Shown: piece after piece, positions 21,180-29,737 of the stretch
How the letters are laid out: every line of letters starts with the position of its first letter
Position numbering within the stretch: position 1 is the stretch's first letter
Origin: a virus
Virus record (IMG/VR): IMGVR_UViG_3300048839_000889
Span: 1 to 38,888 of that record
DNA length: 38,888 nt
Direction: 5' to 3' (one strand)
The notes under the pieces: generated by a model
The model's input: the letters and a program-made list of their open reading frames with translations, nothing else
What the model was told of the DNA's origin: nothing
Database searches by the model: none
Position numbers and translations under genes: made by a program

Positions 21180-21602
21180 ATGGACATCTCTGACCTGCTC
21201 GGCGCAGGCACCGACCTCGACGTTGTCGTAGGAGACGACGAAGAGGCTGTCATCAAGTTGCAGTACAACGCTGCCGCGCTCACACCTGCGTTCATCCAGA
21301 ACATCTCCCAGCACGCGAAGCGTGCCCTGTCGCTCGAGAAGGCGAAGAGCAAGGGGAAGGGCAAGTCGAACGACGAAGCGGTCATCGACGAGCTCGAACT
21401 GGGCGCTGCGAACATTGACACGCTCGTCGAGGGTCTCGCTGCGGTGCTCATCTCGTGGGATGTGACCGCGAAGGGTGAGCCGGTCGGCACGGACGCTGAC
21501 AGCCTCCGCAACATCCCGTCGTCGATCATCCAGGTCGTTTGGGCTGCCATCCAGGCGAACGTGAAGGGCCAGGACGAAGAGGACGAAGAGGGAAACGCCT
21601 GA
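21180..21602 (+). CDS. Tail assembly chaperone, short form, 140 aa
   Basis: Lambda gpG-equivalent chaperone that binds the tape measure during tail assembly. Acidic, helical (ISQHAKRALSLEKAKSKGKGK, ANIDTLVEGLAAVLISWDV), ending QDEEDEEGNA. Located between major tail protein and tape measure as in nearly all siphophages. GGGAAAC lies four codons from its end and would feed the longer frameshift product. Confidence 0.88.
   Translation: MDISDLLGAGTDLDVVVGDDEEAVIKLQYNAAALTPAFIQNISQHAKRALSLEKAKSKGKGKSNDEAVIDELELGAANIDTLVEGLAAVLISWDVTAKGEPVGTDADSLRNIPSSIIQVVWAAIQANVKGQDEEDEEGNA
21590..21596 (+). promoter_or_regulatory. Programmed -1 frameshift site GGGAAAC
   Basis: The zero frame reads GAG GGA AAC GCC TGA, so the site is G GGA AAC, a perfect X XXY YYZ heptamer, one codon before the stop. 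The -1 frame is open for 81 further codons. Confidence 0.9.
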
Positions 21603-21841
21603 GCCCGTCTGAGCCGCAACAGATCGCCCGCTGGGCGAGGACGGGCGAACCTGAGGTGAACGGCGACGGCTGGCTGCCACCCGAATGGTTTGAGGTGTGC
21701 CAGCTCGCTGAAGCGTGGCATTGCCCGCCTTGGGAGATTGTCGACCCGGACCGGCCGATCGGCTGGCGGGTCGTGGGTCGCAAATGGTTGGAGACCCGGG
21801 CTCGTATCCGTGAGGACGCCAACCGCGACACGGACGCCTGA
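21596..21841 (+). CDS. Tail assembly chaperone, frameshift extension (full product 220 aa)
   Basis: The -1 frame downstream of GGGAAAC supplies the gpT-like part. The fused protein is read from 21180 to 21596 and then from 21596 to 21841, about 220 residues. The extension includes EPQQIARWARTGEPEVNGDGWLPPEWFEVCQLAEAWHCPPWEIVD, which has the Trp-rich look of second chaperones. It has no start codon or ribosome site of its own, so expression depends on slippage. Confidence 0.88.
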   Translation, partial: RLSPSEPQQIARWARTGEPEVNGDGWLPPEWFEVCQLAEAWHCPPWEIVDPDRPIGWRVVGRKWLETRARIREDANRDTDA

Positions 21842-21845
21842 CCCC

Positions 21846-21874
21846 CGGCGGGCGGGCCGCTTCTCCGGACCATC
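21846..21874 (+). promoter_or_regulatory. Possible promoter before the tape measure gene
   Basis: CGGCGG, 17 bp, ACCATC; the second box and its distance from the preceding stop match the other sites, while the first box is weak. ATG 21902 lies 27 bases downstream. Confidence 0.4.
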
Positions 21875-21901
21875 ACGGGGGACCGGTCTACGAGGTACGA
21901 G

Positions 21902-24298
21902 ATGGATGTCGCACGCCTGCGGGTAATCATCGAAGGTTCAGCTGAGGGCGCCCAACAGGCGCTCGGCCAGGCTGAGTCTGCGTTCGACCGCACCGCCGGC
22001 AAGCTCCGTTCGGCTGGCGCTGGTCTGACCGCTGGTGTGACCCTGCCGCTGATTGGTGTCGCTGTCGGTGTCGCCAAGTCGTTCGGCGACTATGAGCGCA
22101 ACGCGTCGGTGTTCCAGACGACGACCGGTGCGACAACCCGTGAGATGGAGAAGATGCGCGCCAAGGCGAAGGACCTTGGCAACGACATGCGTCTCCCAGG
22201 CACGTCTGCTGGTGACGCCGCAGCTGCGATGCTCGAGCTCGCCAAGGGCGGCCTGAGCGTGCAGCAGTCGATGGACGGGGCCCGCGGTGTGCTCCAGCTC
22301 AGCGCGGCCGCTCAGATCGAGAACGCTGACGCCGCCACCATCGTCGCTGACGCCCTCAACACGTTCGCGTTGAAGGGCAACGACGCTGCCCGTGTCTCCG
22401 ACCTGCTTGCTGCGACCGCCAACTCGTCGACTGCTGAGATCACTGACGTCGCTCAGGGCTTCCAGATGGCTGGCGCCGTGTTCGCCTCCAACAAGGTGCC
22501 AATCGAAGACCTGTCTGTCGCACTCGGCGAGATGGCCAACGCTGGTGTGAAGGGCTCCGATGCGGGCACGTCACTCAAGCAGATGCTGCTGTCGCTCGCC
22601 GCACCGAACGAGAAGGCTGCCGGCACCATCAAGGAACTCGGGCTCGAGGTGTACAACGCGGACGGCTCAATGAAGGGTCTGCGCGACATTGTCGGCCAGC
22701 TGCAAACGAAGACTGCTGGGCTGACCGCCGAGCAGCGCAACATGGCGTTCCAGACCATTTTCGGCTCGGACGCCATCAGGGCTGCGACGATCATGACTGA
22801 GGCTGGCGTGTCCGGCTTCGACAAGATGTCCAAGTCGGTCAACAAGTCTGGTGCCGCCGCCGACCTCGCTGCCGCTCAGAACAAGGGTCTGCTCGGCGCT
22901 TGGGACGCGCTTATCTCAACAGTGCAGACGGTTGGCATCACGCTCGGTGAGACGTTCGGCCCGTCCATCACGGACGCGCTCAAGACGCTCGGCGAGTGGG
23001 TGCAGAAGGCTGGCGCCTGGTTTGAGAAGCTGCCTGAGCCAGTCAAGAAGTTCGCGGGCATCGCCATGGTCGCCGCGGCGGCGCTCGGCCCGCTGCTGCT
23101 CGGCCTGGCCGGACTCATGTCGGTCGCGTCCATCATCGGTGGTGCGCTCGGCGCTCTCATCTCACCTGTCGGTCTGATCGTCGCAGGCATCGCGGCTGTC
23201 GCTGTCGGCATCGGTGTCCTGTACGCCAAGTCTGAGGGCTTCCGTGACTTCATCAGCAGCCTGTGGGACGCGCTCCGACCTGGCCTCGAAGCCGCCTGGG
23301 GCACGATGCAGAAGATCATCGGTGACATCCGCGAGCTCATCGGGTCCGTTATCGAGTCGATCAAGAAGTGGGCTGCCGAACACAAGGACACCATCGACGA
23401 GTGGAAAGTCAAGCTCCAAGAAGCGTTCAAAGAGATTGGCGACATCATCACCGGCGTCATGGTCGTCATCGAGCAGATCGCCAACGCTGTACGTGAGTTC
23501 TGGGACAGGTTCGGCGACAACATCCTCGACGTGCTTGGCGCCATGATCACCCAGGCGATCGACTCGCTGTCCGGGCTGATCAAGTTCGTGTCCGGCTTCG
23601 TCGACCTCGTCTCCGGTCTGCTGACCCTCGACTGGGACAAGATCAAGAAGGGCCTCGAGAAGATCGTGTCCGGCTTCTTGCAGATCTTGTTTGCCCCGCT
23701 CAAGTTCGCGTTCGGTTGGCTGCCTGGTGTGGCCAGCAAGGCGTGGGATGGCATCAAGGACGGTGCCGGCAAGGCTGTGTCGTGGATCAAGGACCGTTGG
23801 GACGGCATCCTCGACTTCTTCAAGAAGCTGCCTGGCCGTGTCGGCTCTGCCGTGTCTGGCATGTGGGACGGCATCAAGAACGCGTTCAAGGCTGCGATGA
23901 ACTGGGTGATCAAGAAGTGGAACGGTCTCGAGTTCACGCTGCCGTCGTTCAAGGCGTTCGGCAAGGAGATCGGCGGCTACACGATTGGTGTGCCTGACAT
24001 CCCTCAGCTCGCTGCCGGCGGTCTCATCCGAGGCTCGACTGATGGCACGTTGGCACGCCTCGGTGAGGGTGGACCTGGCCGTGACGAAGCGGTGCTGCCG
24101 TTGAACGTGGCGACACTCCGGGAGATTGGTGCCGGTATCGCGAACGCTGGCGGTTCGACAAGGCCGGTCGTGTTCTCACCTCGGTACGACGTGCGTATCG
24201 ACAACGCGGACGCGTCGTCGTGGGAGCGGTTCAAGAGCCTGCTCGACGACCGTGACCGTGACTTGATCCAGGCCGTGCAGGCCGTCGGAGGTATGTGA
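21902..24298 (+). CDS. Tape measure protein, 798 aa
   Basis: Sets tail length and is ejected with the DNA. Residues about 60-320 match the TP901-type tape-measure domain (SVFQTTTGATTREMEKMRAKAKDLG, NAGVKGSDAGTSLKQMLLSL, RNMAFQTIFGSDAIRAATIM). Residues about 384-445 are strongly hydrophobic (two to three membrane helices). The rest is helical with Trp repeats such as WDGIKDG and WDGIKNAF, and it ends in the common GGLIRGSTDG..ARLGEGGPGRDEAVLPL block. By the usual 0.15 nm per residue, the tail would be about 120 nm. Confidence 0.93.
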   Translation: MDVARLRVIIEGSAEGAQQALGQAESAFDRTAGKLRSAGAGLTAGVTLPLIGVAVGVAKSFGDYERNASVFQTTTGATTREMEKMRAKAKDLGNDMRLPGTSAGDAAAAMLELAKGGLSVQQSMDGARGVLQLSAAAQIENADAATIVADALNTFALKGNDAARVSDLLAATANSSTAEITDVAQGFQMAGAVFASNKVPIEDLSVALGEMANAGVKGSDAGTSLKQMLLSLAAPNEKAAGTIKELGLEVYNADGSMKGLRDIVGQLQTKTAGLTAEQRNMAFQTIFGSDAIRAATIMTEAGVSGFDKMSKSVNKSGAAADLAAAQNKGLLGAWDALISTVQTVGITLGETFGPSITDALKTLGEWVQKAGAWFEKLPEPVKKFAGIAMVAAAALGPLLLGLAGLMSVASIIGGALGALISPVGLIVAGIAAVAVGIGVLYAKSEGFRDFISSLWDALRPGLEAAWGTMQKIIGDIRELIGSVIESIKKWAAEHKDTIDEWKVKLQEAFKEIGDIITGVMVVIEQIANAVREFWDRFGDNILDVLGAMITQAIDSLSGLIKFVSGFVDLVSGLLTLDWDKIKKGLEKIVSGFLQILFAPLKFAFGWLPGVASKAWDGIKDGAGKAVSWIKDRWDGILDFFKKLPGRVGSAVSGMWDGIKNAFKAAMNWVIKKWNGLEFTLPSFKAFGKEIGGYTIGVPDIPQLAAGGLIRGSTDGTLARLGEGGPGRDEAVLPLNVATLREIGAGIANAGGSTRPVVFSPRYDVRIDNADASSWERFKSLLDDRDRDLIQAVQAVGGM

Positions 24299-25317
24299 TG
24301 GCTCTGTCCACACCCACAGTGTCCGCCACGGCGGACGATGCGAACGCTCGTGTTGCCTTGTCGGTGACCGGGTCGGCGACACCTGCCGTCCCTGGTCTCG
24401 CCAGGGCGTCTGCCGCAGCCACCGGTTTCAACTTCTCTGGTGCGAACGACCTGACGTTCAACGTCCAGGTCGACGGCGGTTCCATCCAGGCCGTGTCGGT
24501 CACATCTGACGTGTCTGACATTGCAGGCCTCGTGACCGCTTTGGACGCCGACATCACCGGGGCGACCGTCTCGCACGTCTCAGGTGTCCTGGTGATCACC
24601 TCTGCGACGACTGGGGCTGCGTCGAACGTGTCCATCTCGACGCTTGTCGATGGTGGCGGCGGCAACGCGACGTTTCTGGCTGAAGGCTCGAACGACGGGT
24701 CAGCTGCCCCCGAGCAGCGGTTCGTTGTCGAACGCACCGAAGACTCGGGCACCACGTGGACGGAGGTGCGGGGCGTGTCGCTGCTCGTGCCGGACGGCTC
24801 GTACAACGTCGCCACCTACGACTATGAGGCGCCCTGCACTGGGACGGCCGGCTACCGGGCCAAAGCGATCGACGCGTACAACGGCTACAACACCGACTCG
24901 TCCTGGAGCTCGACCGACACGGAGACGGTCGCTGTGTCCGGCTGGTGGCTCCAGGACCTCGAGGTGCCGGCACTCAACTCGACGCTGCCGGTAGAGCGCG
25001 CTGTCGTCACCTATGACAAGACCCGCGACCAGGGAGTGTTCCTGCCGTTGGGCCGCGACCGGGCTGTCGTCGTGTACGGCGACCGGCGCGGTGAGACCGT
25101 CACGCTGCCCATCATGTGTGTCGGCGACACGTCATACGACGCGCTCGAAGCGCTCCTGGACGGTGGCCGTACCTTGCTGCTCCGCACAGCTGACGGCCGT
25201 CGCCTCTATGTCGCCAACCCAGACAAGCGGGCAGCTGCTGTGCAGCCAACCGCTGACTGGTCTGAGCGGCCTGTCCGCAAGTTCAACCTGTCGTTCACCG
25301 AGGTGGATGTCCCGTGA
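24298..25317 (+). CDS. Distal tail / minor tail protein, 339 aa
   Basis: First gene after the tape measure, in the position of the distal tail protein. The N-terminal 120 residues are a beta domain related to adhesive repeats (NDLTFNVQVDGGSIQAVSVT, VSHVSGVLVITSATTG). The second half (VTYDKTRDQGVFLPLGRDRAVVVYGDRRGETVTLPI) suits the ring-forming part. ATG 24298 overlaps the preceding stop (TGATG). The following gene starts four bases before its end. Confidence 0.78.
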   Translation: MALSTPTVSATADDANARVALSVTGSATPAVPGLARASAAATGFNFSGANDLTFNVQVDGGSIQAVSVTSDVSDIAGLVTALDADITGATVSHVSGVLVITSATTGAASNVSISTLVDGGGGNATFLAEGSNDGSAAPEQRFVVERTEDSGTTWTEVRGVSLLVPDGSYNVATYDYEAPCTGTAGYRAKAIDAYNGYNTDSSWSSTDTETVAVSGWWLQDLEVPALNSTLPVERAVVTYDKTRDQGVFLPLGRDRAVVVYGDRRGETVTLPIMCVGDTSYDALEALLDGGRTLLLRTADGRRLYVANPDKRAAAVQPTADWSERPVRKFNLSFTEVDVP

Positions 25318-26534
25318 TCTCCGTCTCCGACGCCTTCTCTGAAGCAGTCAAGACGACACACCGTTCCAAGGCGGTTGTGGAGCTGCTCGACGCGGACGGC
25401 AACGTCATCGACGAGCTCGTTGTTGAGGGCGGCACGGTGAACGTCGCCAGGACGGCCGCGTTCCGCCGCCGGGCCCAGGTGCGTGCCGTCGGGACCGACA
25501 TGGTCCCAACCGACCAGGAGATCGGACAGCCGGGCATCACCGAGTTCGGTGGCGACGGCGAAGTGTTCGGCGCTGAAGGTGACGTGTTCGGTGCCCGCCA
25601 GTACACGGCGCTCGCCGGTTCGGTCGCACCATACGGGTCCGAGTTCCGGGTGAAGCGGGGCGTCGTGTTCCCGGACGGCACCGAGGAGCTCGTCAGCCTC
25701 GGCGTGTTCCTGCTCGACGACGTGGACATCAACGACAGTGGTGTCGGCGTGACAGTCGACCTGTCCGGCCCGGACCGGGCGCAGCGCGTGTCGGATGCCC
25801 GGTGGACGGAGGCGTACACGATCGCGGACGGCACCAACTATGCGACCGCTATCCAGAACCTCATCTCCGACCGCTACCCGGGTGCCGTGTTCGACTTCAC
25901 CACGACGTCCCGCACCACCCCCCTTCTCGTGCTTGGCGAAAGCTCTCAGAACGACCCGTGGTCTGACGCCCAGCGCATGGCGCACGACATCGGCTGCGAA
26001 CTGTTCTTCGATGCGAACGGGACATGTGTGCTGCAGGAGGTGCCGTCGCCGACTGCGCCGTCCGTGTGGACGATCGCCGAGGGTGACGCCGGTTCACCGA
26101 CCGTGTCGTTCGGCCGGCGGCTGAACCGTCGCACCACGTACAACGTGATCGTGGTGCGTGGCGAGAACCCGGCTGTCGGCGCACCCGTCCAGGCGACCGC
26201 CCGCGACATGAACCCGACCTCGCCGACGTATGTGCTGGGCCCGTTCGGTGAGAAGCCCAAGTTCTACGTGTCCGAGTACATCAAGACTGAGGCACAAGCG
26301 CAGGACGTGGCGAACGCGATGCTGTCGGAGAACCTGGGGCTCGACGAGGCCGCCCGCGCGGTCATCGTCCCGCAGCCCGCACTGGATGCGTCCGATGTGG
26401 TGACGGTGACCCGGCAGCGTTCCAACCTGAACGCGGCGTTCGTCGTCCAGTCGTTCAGCGTGCCGTTGCGGCCCAACGAGTCGATGACTGTTGAGCTGAA
26501 GCGGCTCCGTGACCTGGTGACAGGGGAGGCATGA
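25314..26534 (+). CDS. Minor tail / baseplate protein, DUF5047-like, 406 aa
   Basis: Starts ISVSDAFSEAVKTTHRSKAVVELLDADGNVIDEL, a pattern I associate with actinophage DUF5047 minor tail proteins, followed by AQRVSDARWTEAYTIADGTNYATAIQNLI and a C-terminal region with VVTVTRQRSNLNAAFVVQSFSVPL. It likely forms the tail-tip hub connecting the distal ring with fibres. GTG 25314 overlaps the preceding stop (GTGA). Confidence 0.8.
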   Translation: MISVSDAFSEAVKTTHRSKAVVELLDADGNVIDELVVEGGTVNVARTAAFRRRAQVRAVGTDMVPTDQEIGQPGITEFGGDGEVFGAEGDVFGARQYTALAGSVAPYGSEFRVKRGVVFPDGTEELVSLGVFLLDDVDINDSGVGVTVDLSGPDRAQRVSDARWTEAYTIADGTNYATAIQNLISDRYPGAVFDFTTTSRTTPLLVLGESSQNDPWSDAQRMAHDIGCELFFDANGTCVLQEVPSPTAPSVWTIAEGDAGSPTVSFGRRLNRRTTYNVIVVRGENPAVGAPVQATARDMNPTSPTYVLGPFGEKPKFYVSEYIKTEAQAQDVANAMLSENLGLDEAARAVIVPQPALDASDVVTVTRQRSNLNAAFVVQSFSVPLRPNESMTVELKRLRDLVTGEA

Positions 26535-26776
26535 TGCAGCGCTACCGCGACGACCTTGCAGCTCTCATCTCACACAAGACAGACGACGCCCCTTTGCGGA
26601 TGCGGCTCGGCGAGATCTCCAGTGTCGAGACGGGCACTGTCACAGTGACGATCGGCGGGTCTGCGACCGCGGTGCCTGGTGTCCGCTACCTCGACTCGTA
26701 CAGTCCGACAGCTGCCGACGTGGTCATCATCTTGCAGCAGGGCGCCGCTCTCGTCGTGTTGGGGGTGCTGGCCTGA
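26531..26776 (+). CDS. Small tail-tip protein, 81 aa
   Basis: Second half reads VETGTVTVTIGGSATAVPGVRYLDSYSPTAADVVIILQQGAALVVLGVLA, a small OB-like beta barrel seen in baseplate spike-type accessory proteins. Overlaps its neighbour by four bases; a second Met at 26534 is an alternative start. Called from position and beta pattern. Confidence 0.7.
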   Translation: MMQRYRDDLAALISHKTDDAPLRMRLGEISSVETGTVTVTIGGSATAVPGVRYLDSYSPTAADVVIILQQGAALVVLGVLA

Positions 26777-26806
26777 TGCCGTCTTCGAACCTTGCTCTCG
26801 CCCCGA

Positions 26807-26849
26807 TGGTGCTGTGGTCCACGCAGCTGGTCGGGTTCTTCGGCCGAGT
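26807..26849 (-). repeat. 43-bp inverted repeat, tail copy (derived)
   Basis: All 43 bases equal the reverse complement of 11737-11779 in the terminase gene. Flanking bases diverge immediately on both sides. It sits exactly where the small tail gene changes frame. Confidence 0.95.
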
Positions 26850-26986
26850 GGTATGACAACGACCCGCATCATGAGCACCCTCCAACTGAGGAGCATGTGT
26901 CGCATTGGACTGTCGGCGACTTTGACGCTGCCCGCGTTGACCATGCGGAGGAACTGTATGGCGGGCTGCTGGTCCGGTTGCGCCCC

Positions 26987-27015
26987 CTGCCTGTGACGCC
27001 CAACCCCGGACGGTC
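26987..27015 (+). promoter_or_regulatory. Predicted leaderless promoter of the fibre gene
   Basis: CTGCCT, 17 bp, ACGGTC, then six bases to ATG 27022. It overlaps the end of the disrupted gene. Confidence 0.5.
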
Positions 27016-27021
27016 GTAGAC

Positions 27022-28377
27022 ATGCCTACTCCTTCCTGGCCTCCCGCAGCCCTTTCGACTGGGTACCAGAACGATGACCTGACGGAGAACACGCATCCGT
27101 CGGCGCACAACCAGGCGGACGGGGTCATCAATCAGATCGTCACGGTCCTTGGCGCGGACCCGAACGGTGCGTCTGACGACATGACTGAGCGGCTGGTCGC
27201 GATCGAGACAGCGATCGACGACGCTGAGACAGCCATCGGTGATCTGGAGGCGACGCACACGGTGTTGAACGGTTCGAGCCCTCCCGATTCGGGGGATGGC
27301 ATCAATGGCGACTTCTACATCAACACCAGCACGTGGCTCATCTACAAGAAGTCTGGTGGCTCGTGGGGATCGGGCACGTCGCTGGTCGGGCCGGCTGGTC
27401 CGACTGGTGCTGCGGGCGCCGATGGTGCCGATGGTGCCGACGGAGCTGATGGTGCAGACAGCACGGTCCCTGGACCTCCAGGTGAGACAGGCCCTGCTGG
27501 ACCTGAGGGTCCTGCTGGCCCGACCGGTCCGACAGGGCCTGCTGGTCCGATGACGAACCTGTCTGAAGGGGCAGACACGGACATTGCGACTCCCGCTAAC
27601 GGTGACGTGCTCACCTGGGACGAGACGGCTGGCAAGTGGCGCAACATGCTGGGCACCTCGCCATACACGTTCGACAGCAAGGGCGATCTGCTCGTCGGCA
27701 CCGGCAACAACACGTACCAGAAGCAGCCGGTCGGTTCGCTGTACCAGGTCCTCGGCTCCGACCCGACAACGGACACTGGGCTCAAGTACTACTCGCCGAT
27801 CGAGGTGCTCAACAACTCCGGTTTCACAGGCGGTCAAGGCTGGTCGCTGGGCAGCGGCCACTACTACCCGTCCACGCTCACCCAGCAAGGCTCATCCACT
27901 ACCAACGCCGGCTACAACGGCATCCCCCAAGGCCGCTGCTTCTTCATGCCAGTCATCATCCCTGCGACGGTCGTGATCACTCGCCTTGGCACCTGGGTGG
28001 ACTCATACAACCAGTCCGCCGACAAGACACTCCGGTTCGGCATCTACACCTGTGGCACCAACGGCTTGCCCAACACGCTGATTGTCGATGCTGGGACGGT
28101 CGCCTCTGCTGCCAACGCTTTCGTCGAGAAGACGCTCAGCTCCCCGCAGACCCTCAACCCGGGCATGTACTGGCTGGCGATCGCCAAGCAGGGATCCGGC
28201 ACCTTCCTGTGTACGGCGTGGACTTCAGTCGGGCGGAACAACCTGGTGCCTCAGACCCCGTACTCCGAGGCGCACACTGCTCGCTACGCCAATGGCGTGA
28301 CTGGCTCGTTTGCCGCGACCGCCCCTGCCTCTACCGGCAACAACTGGGGCGCCGAAGTTTGGATGAGGACACAATGA
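27022..28377 (+). CDS. Tail fibre / receptor-binding protein with collagen-like stalk, 451 aa
   Basis: The N-terminal 110 residues attach and trimerise (coiled coil TERLVAIETAIDDAETAIGDLEA). Residues about 123-177 are Gly-X-Y repeats (GPAGPTGAAGADGADGADG, GPEGPAGPTGPTGPAG), a collagen-like trimeric stalk common in phage fibres. The C-terminal 230 residues are beta-rich (SLGSGHYYPSTL, IPQGRCFFMPVIIPATVVITRLGTW), the likely receptor-binding head. ATG 27022 has no ribosome site but lies six bases after a predicted promoter. Confidence 0.88.
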   Translation: MPTPSWPPAALSTGYQNDDLTENTHPSAHNQADGVINQIVTVLGADPNGASDDMTERLVAIETAIDDAETAIGDLEATHTVLNGSSPPDSGDGINGDFYINTSTWLIYKKSGGSWGSGTSLVGPAGPTGAAGADGADGADGADGADSTVPGPPGETGPAGPEGPAGPTGPTGPAGPMTNLSEGADTDIATPANGDVLTWDETAGKWRNMLGTSPYTFDSKGDLLVGTGNNTYQKQPVGSLYQVLGSDPTTDTGLKYYSPIEVLNNSGFTGGQGWSLGSGHYYPSTLTQQGSSTTNAGYNGIPQGRCFFMPVIIPATVVITRLGTWVDSYNQSADKTLRFGIYTCGTNGLPNTLIVDAGTVASAANAFVEKTLSSPQTLNPGMYWLAIAKQGSGTFLCTAWTSVGRNNLVPQTPYSEAHTARYANGVTGSFAATAPASTGNNWGAEVWMRTQ

Positions 28378-28625
28378 CGCCGTTCCACGTGACGTACGGG
28401 CCTGACGAGCAGGACCCAGAGAATCCCGTCCCGGACGTGGAGGTCCTGGCGATCGACGGTGACGAGTTCGTGCACCTCGTCGATGGCGTCGAAGTGGAGC
28501 GCCGCCCCGCGACGGCCGAGGAGCTCACTTTCACGCAGCCTCCACCACCCACCGCTGAGCAGCAGATCGCTGAGCTGGAAGCGCAGCTGCAGGCGCTGCT
28601 TGACGCGATCAACGGTGCACCATGA
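28374..28625 (+). CDS. Small acidic protein after the fibre, 83 aa
   Basis: Starts MTPFHVTYGPDEQDPENPVPD; the second half has a proline stretch then a coiled coil (AEQQIAELEAQLQALLDAING). ATG 28374 overlaps the fibre stop (ATGA). Fibre-adjacent proteins of this kind can be fibre chaperones or accessory subunits; not proven. Confidence 0.7.
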   Translation: MTPFHVTYGPDEQDPENPVPDVEVLAIDGDEFVHLVDGVEVERRPATAEELTFTQPPPPTAEQQIAELEAQLQALLDAINGAP

Positions 28626-28846
28626 GCCGGACGCGCATCGATCCCACCCAGGTGGCTGCTGCGGCTGCGAAGCTGCGCCGCCAGTCACGCCGCCACGACA
28701 TCATCACCGACCTGGCGGCTGCTGACCCCAGGAACGCCGCGAAGAAGTGTCTGCTGTGCAACACGGCGAACGCTTTGACGGTCACCGATCACAAGCCCAG
28801 GTGCCCGTGGCGGCGTGCGAAGAACGTGGTGGCCGGCTCGGAATGA
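28622..28846 (+). CDS. Small basic zinc-knuckle protein, 74 aa
   Basis: Basic helical N-terminus (VAAAAAKLRRQSRRHDIITD), then CLLC and, 15 residues later, a third Cys (HKPRCPW), a possible single zinc site. ATG 28622 overlaps the preceding stop. It ends just before the endolysin promoter. No family recognised. Confidence 0.65.
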   Translation: MSRTRIDPTQVAAAAAKLRRQSRRHDIITDLAAADPRNAAKKCLLCNTANALTVTDHKPRCPWRRAKNVVAGSE

Positions 28847-28850
28847 CCCC

Positions 28851-28879
28851 CTGCCGGCTGCCTGCCGGTCCGGACAGTC
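28851..28879 (+). promoter_or_regulatory. Predicted leaderless promoter of the endolysin
   Basis: CTGCCG, 17 bp, ACAGTC, then six bases to ATG 28886. A clear match that would give the lysin its own transcript. Confidence 0.6.
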
Positions 28880-28885
28880 CGATGC

Positions 28886-29731
28886 ATGGCAACCACCGCT
28901 GAGAACGTCCTGAACCTCGCCCGCAGCTTCCTCGGCTACCGCGAAGGCCCACGCAACAACCAGTCACAGTTCGGTGCGTACACCGGGTTCAATTTCCAGC
29001 CGTGGTGCGGCTCGTTCGTCAAGTACGTCCTCGACCACGCCGGCCAGACCGGTGAACCGTCACCCGTGTACACGCCCGCCGGCGCAACCGGCTACATGCA
29101 CGTCAAGCGGTGGATTCCCCGCAACGGTGCCATCCGCCCCGGTGACGTCATCTTCTTCGACTGGCAGCACGGACAGGCGCCCGCTGGCGTCGACCACACC
29201 GGCTTCGTTGAGCGTGACCTCGGCAACGGCCAGGTGCAAACCATCGAAGGCAACACAGCGTCCGGTCAGGCTGGCAACCAGTCAAACGGTGGCGGCGTCT
29301 ACCGGCGTGTACGCAACCGGAACGTCATCGCCGGGTTCGGACGGCCCGCCTACGTGACCGCCGCACCCACACCGACTGCACCGCCCGCGCCGCAACCTGA
29401 CCCGGCTGCGATCCGCCGCTGGGTTGCCGGCGTGACCCTCAACTCGATGCGTGACGTGAAGACACCGAAAGGCGGCCAGTCCGCCGACTTGCAGGTGGCG
29501 GTCATCCGTGCGGCGCTCGACATGATCAACGGCAACAAGGCGCTCGAAGCTGGGCTCACCGACTTGCAGCGCATCACCTACTCGGACGACCTGATTCGCG
29601 CCGTGTGGGCGTACCAGTGCAACCTCGCCAAGCTGGGCATCCACGTCAAAGACTTCCCTGGCGCTATCGGAGACGAAACGAAGTGGTGGCTGTGCGTGTC
29701 GTTGCAGAACATCCGTGACGGGAAGGCGTGA
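28886..29731 (+). CDS. Endolysin, CHAP domain plus C-terminal cell-wall domain, 281 aa
   Basis: Cysteine amidase/peptidase that cuts peptidoglycan at lysis. CHAP domain at residues about 8-148: Cys41 in QPWCGSFV, His104 in VDHTGFVE, and the IEGNT strand for the third polar residue. A Pro/Ala linker (residues about 153-168) leads to a helical C-terminal domain (IRRWVAGVTLNSMRDVKTPKGGQSADLQVAVIR) likely binding the wall. No signal peptide, so export depends on a holin. No ribosome site; predicted leaderless. Confidence 0.92.
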   Translation: MATTAENVLNLARSFLGYREGPRNNQSQFGAYTGFNFQPWCGSFVKYVLDHAGQTGEPSPVYTPAGATGYMHVKRWIPRNGAIRPGDVIFFDWQHGQAPAGVDHTGFVERDLGNGQVQTIEGNTASGQAGNQSNGGGVYRRVRNRNVIAGFGRPAYVTAAPTPTAPPAPQPDPAAIRRWVAGVTLNSMRDVKTPKGGQSADLQVAVIRAALDMINGNKALEAGLTDLQRITYSDDLIRAVWAYQCNLAKLGIHVKDFPGAIGDETKWWLCVSLQNIRDGKA

Positions 29732-29737
29732 CCGACG

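Larger units (their letters stand above)
26776..27019 (+). pseudogene. Disrupted small tail gene carrying inverted terminase DNA
   Basis: ATG 26776 overlaps the preceding stop (TGATG) as in the rest of the operon, but the frame (MPSSNLALAPMVLW...) closes after 26 codons. Another frame, open from 26777 but lacking an ATG, continues with a protein-like sequence, EWYDNDPHHEHPPTEEHVSH ... VDHAEELYGGLLVRLRPL, to TAG at 27019. The frame change lies within 26807-26849, a perfect inverted copy of terminase DNA. The simplest reading is one ancestral gene of about 80 codons whose middle was overwritten. A chimeric assembly is the alternative. Confidence 0.65.

Noticed and set aside
22876-23964. Minus-strand open frame of 362 codons inside the tape measure gene
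   Set aside because: Antisense shadow of a well-supported gene; Ser/Pro-rich translation without domains.
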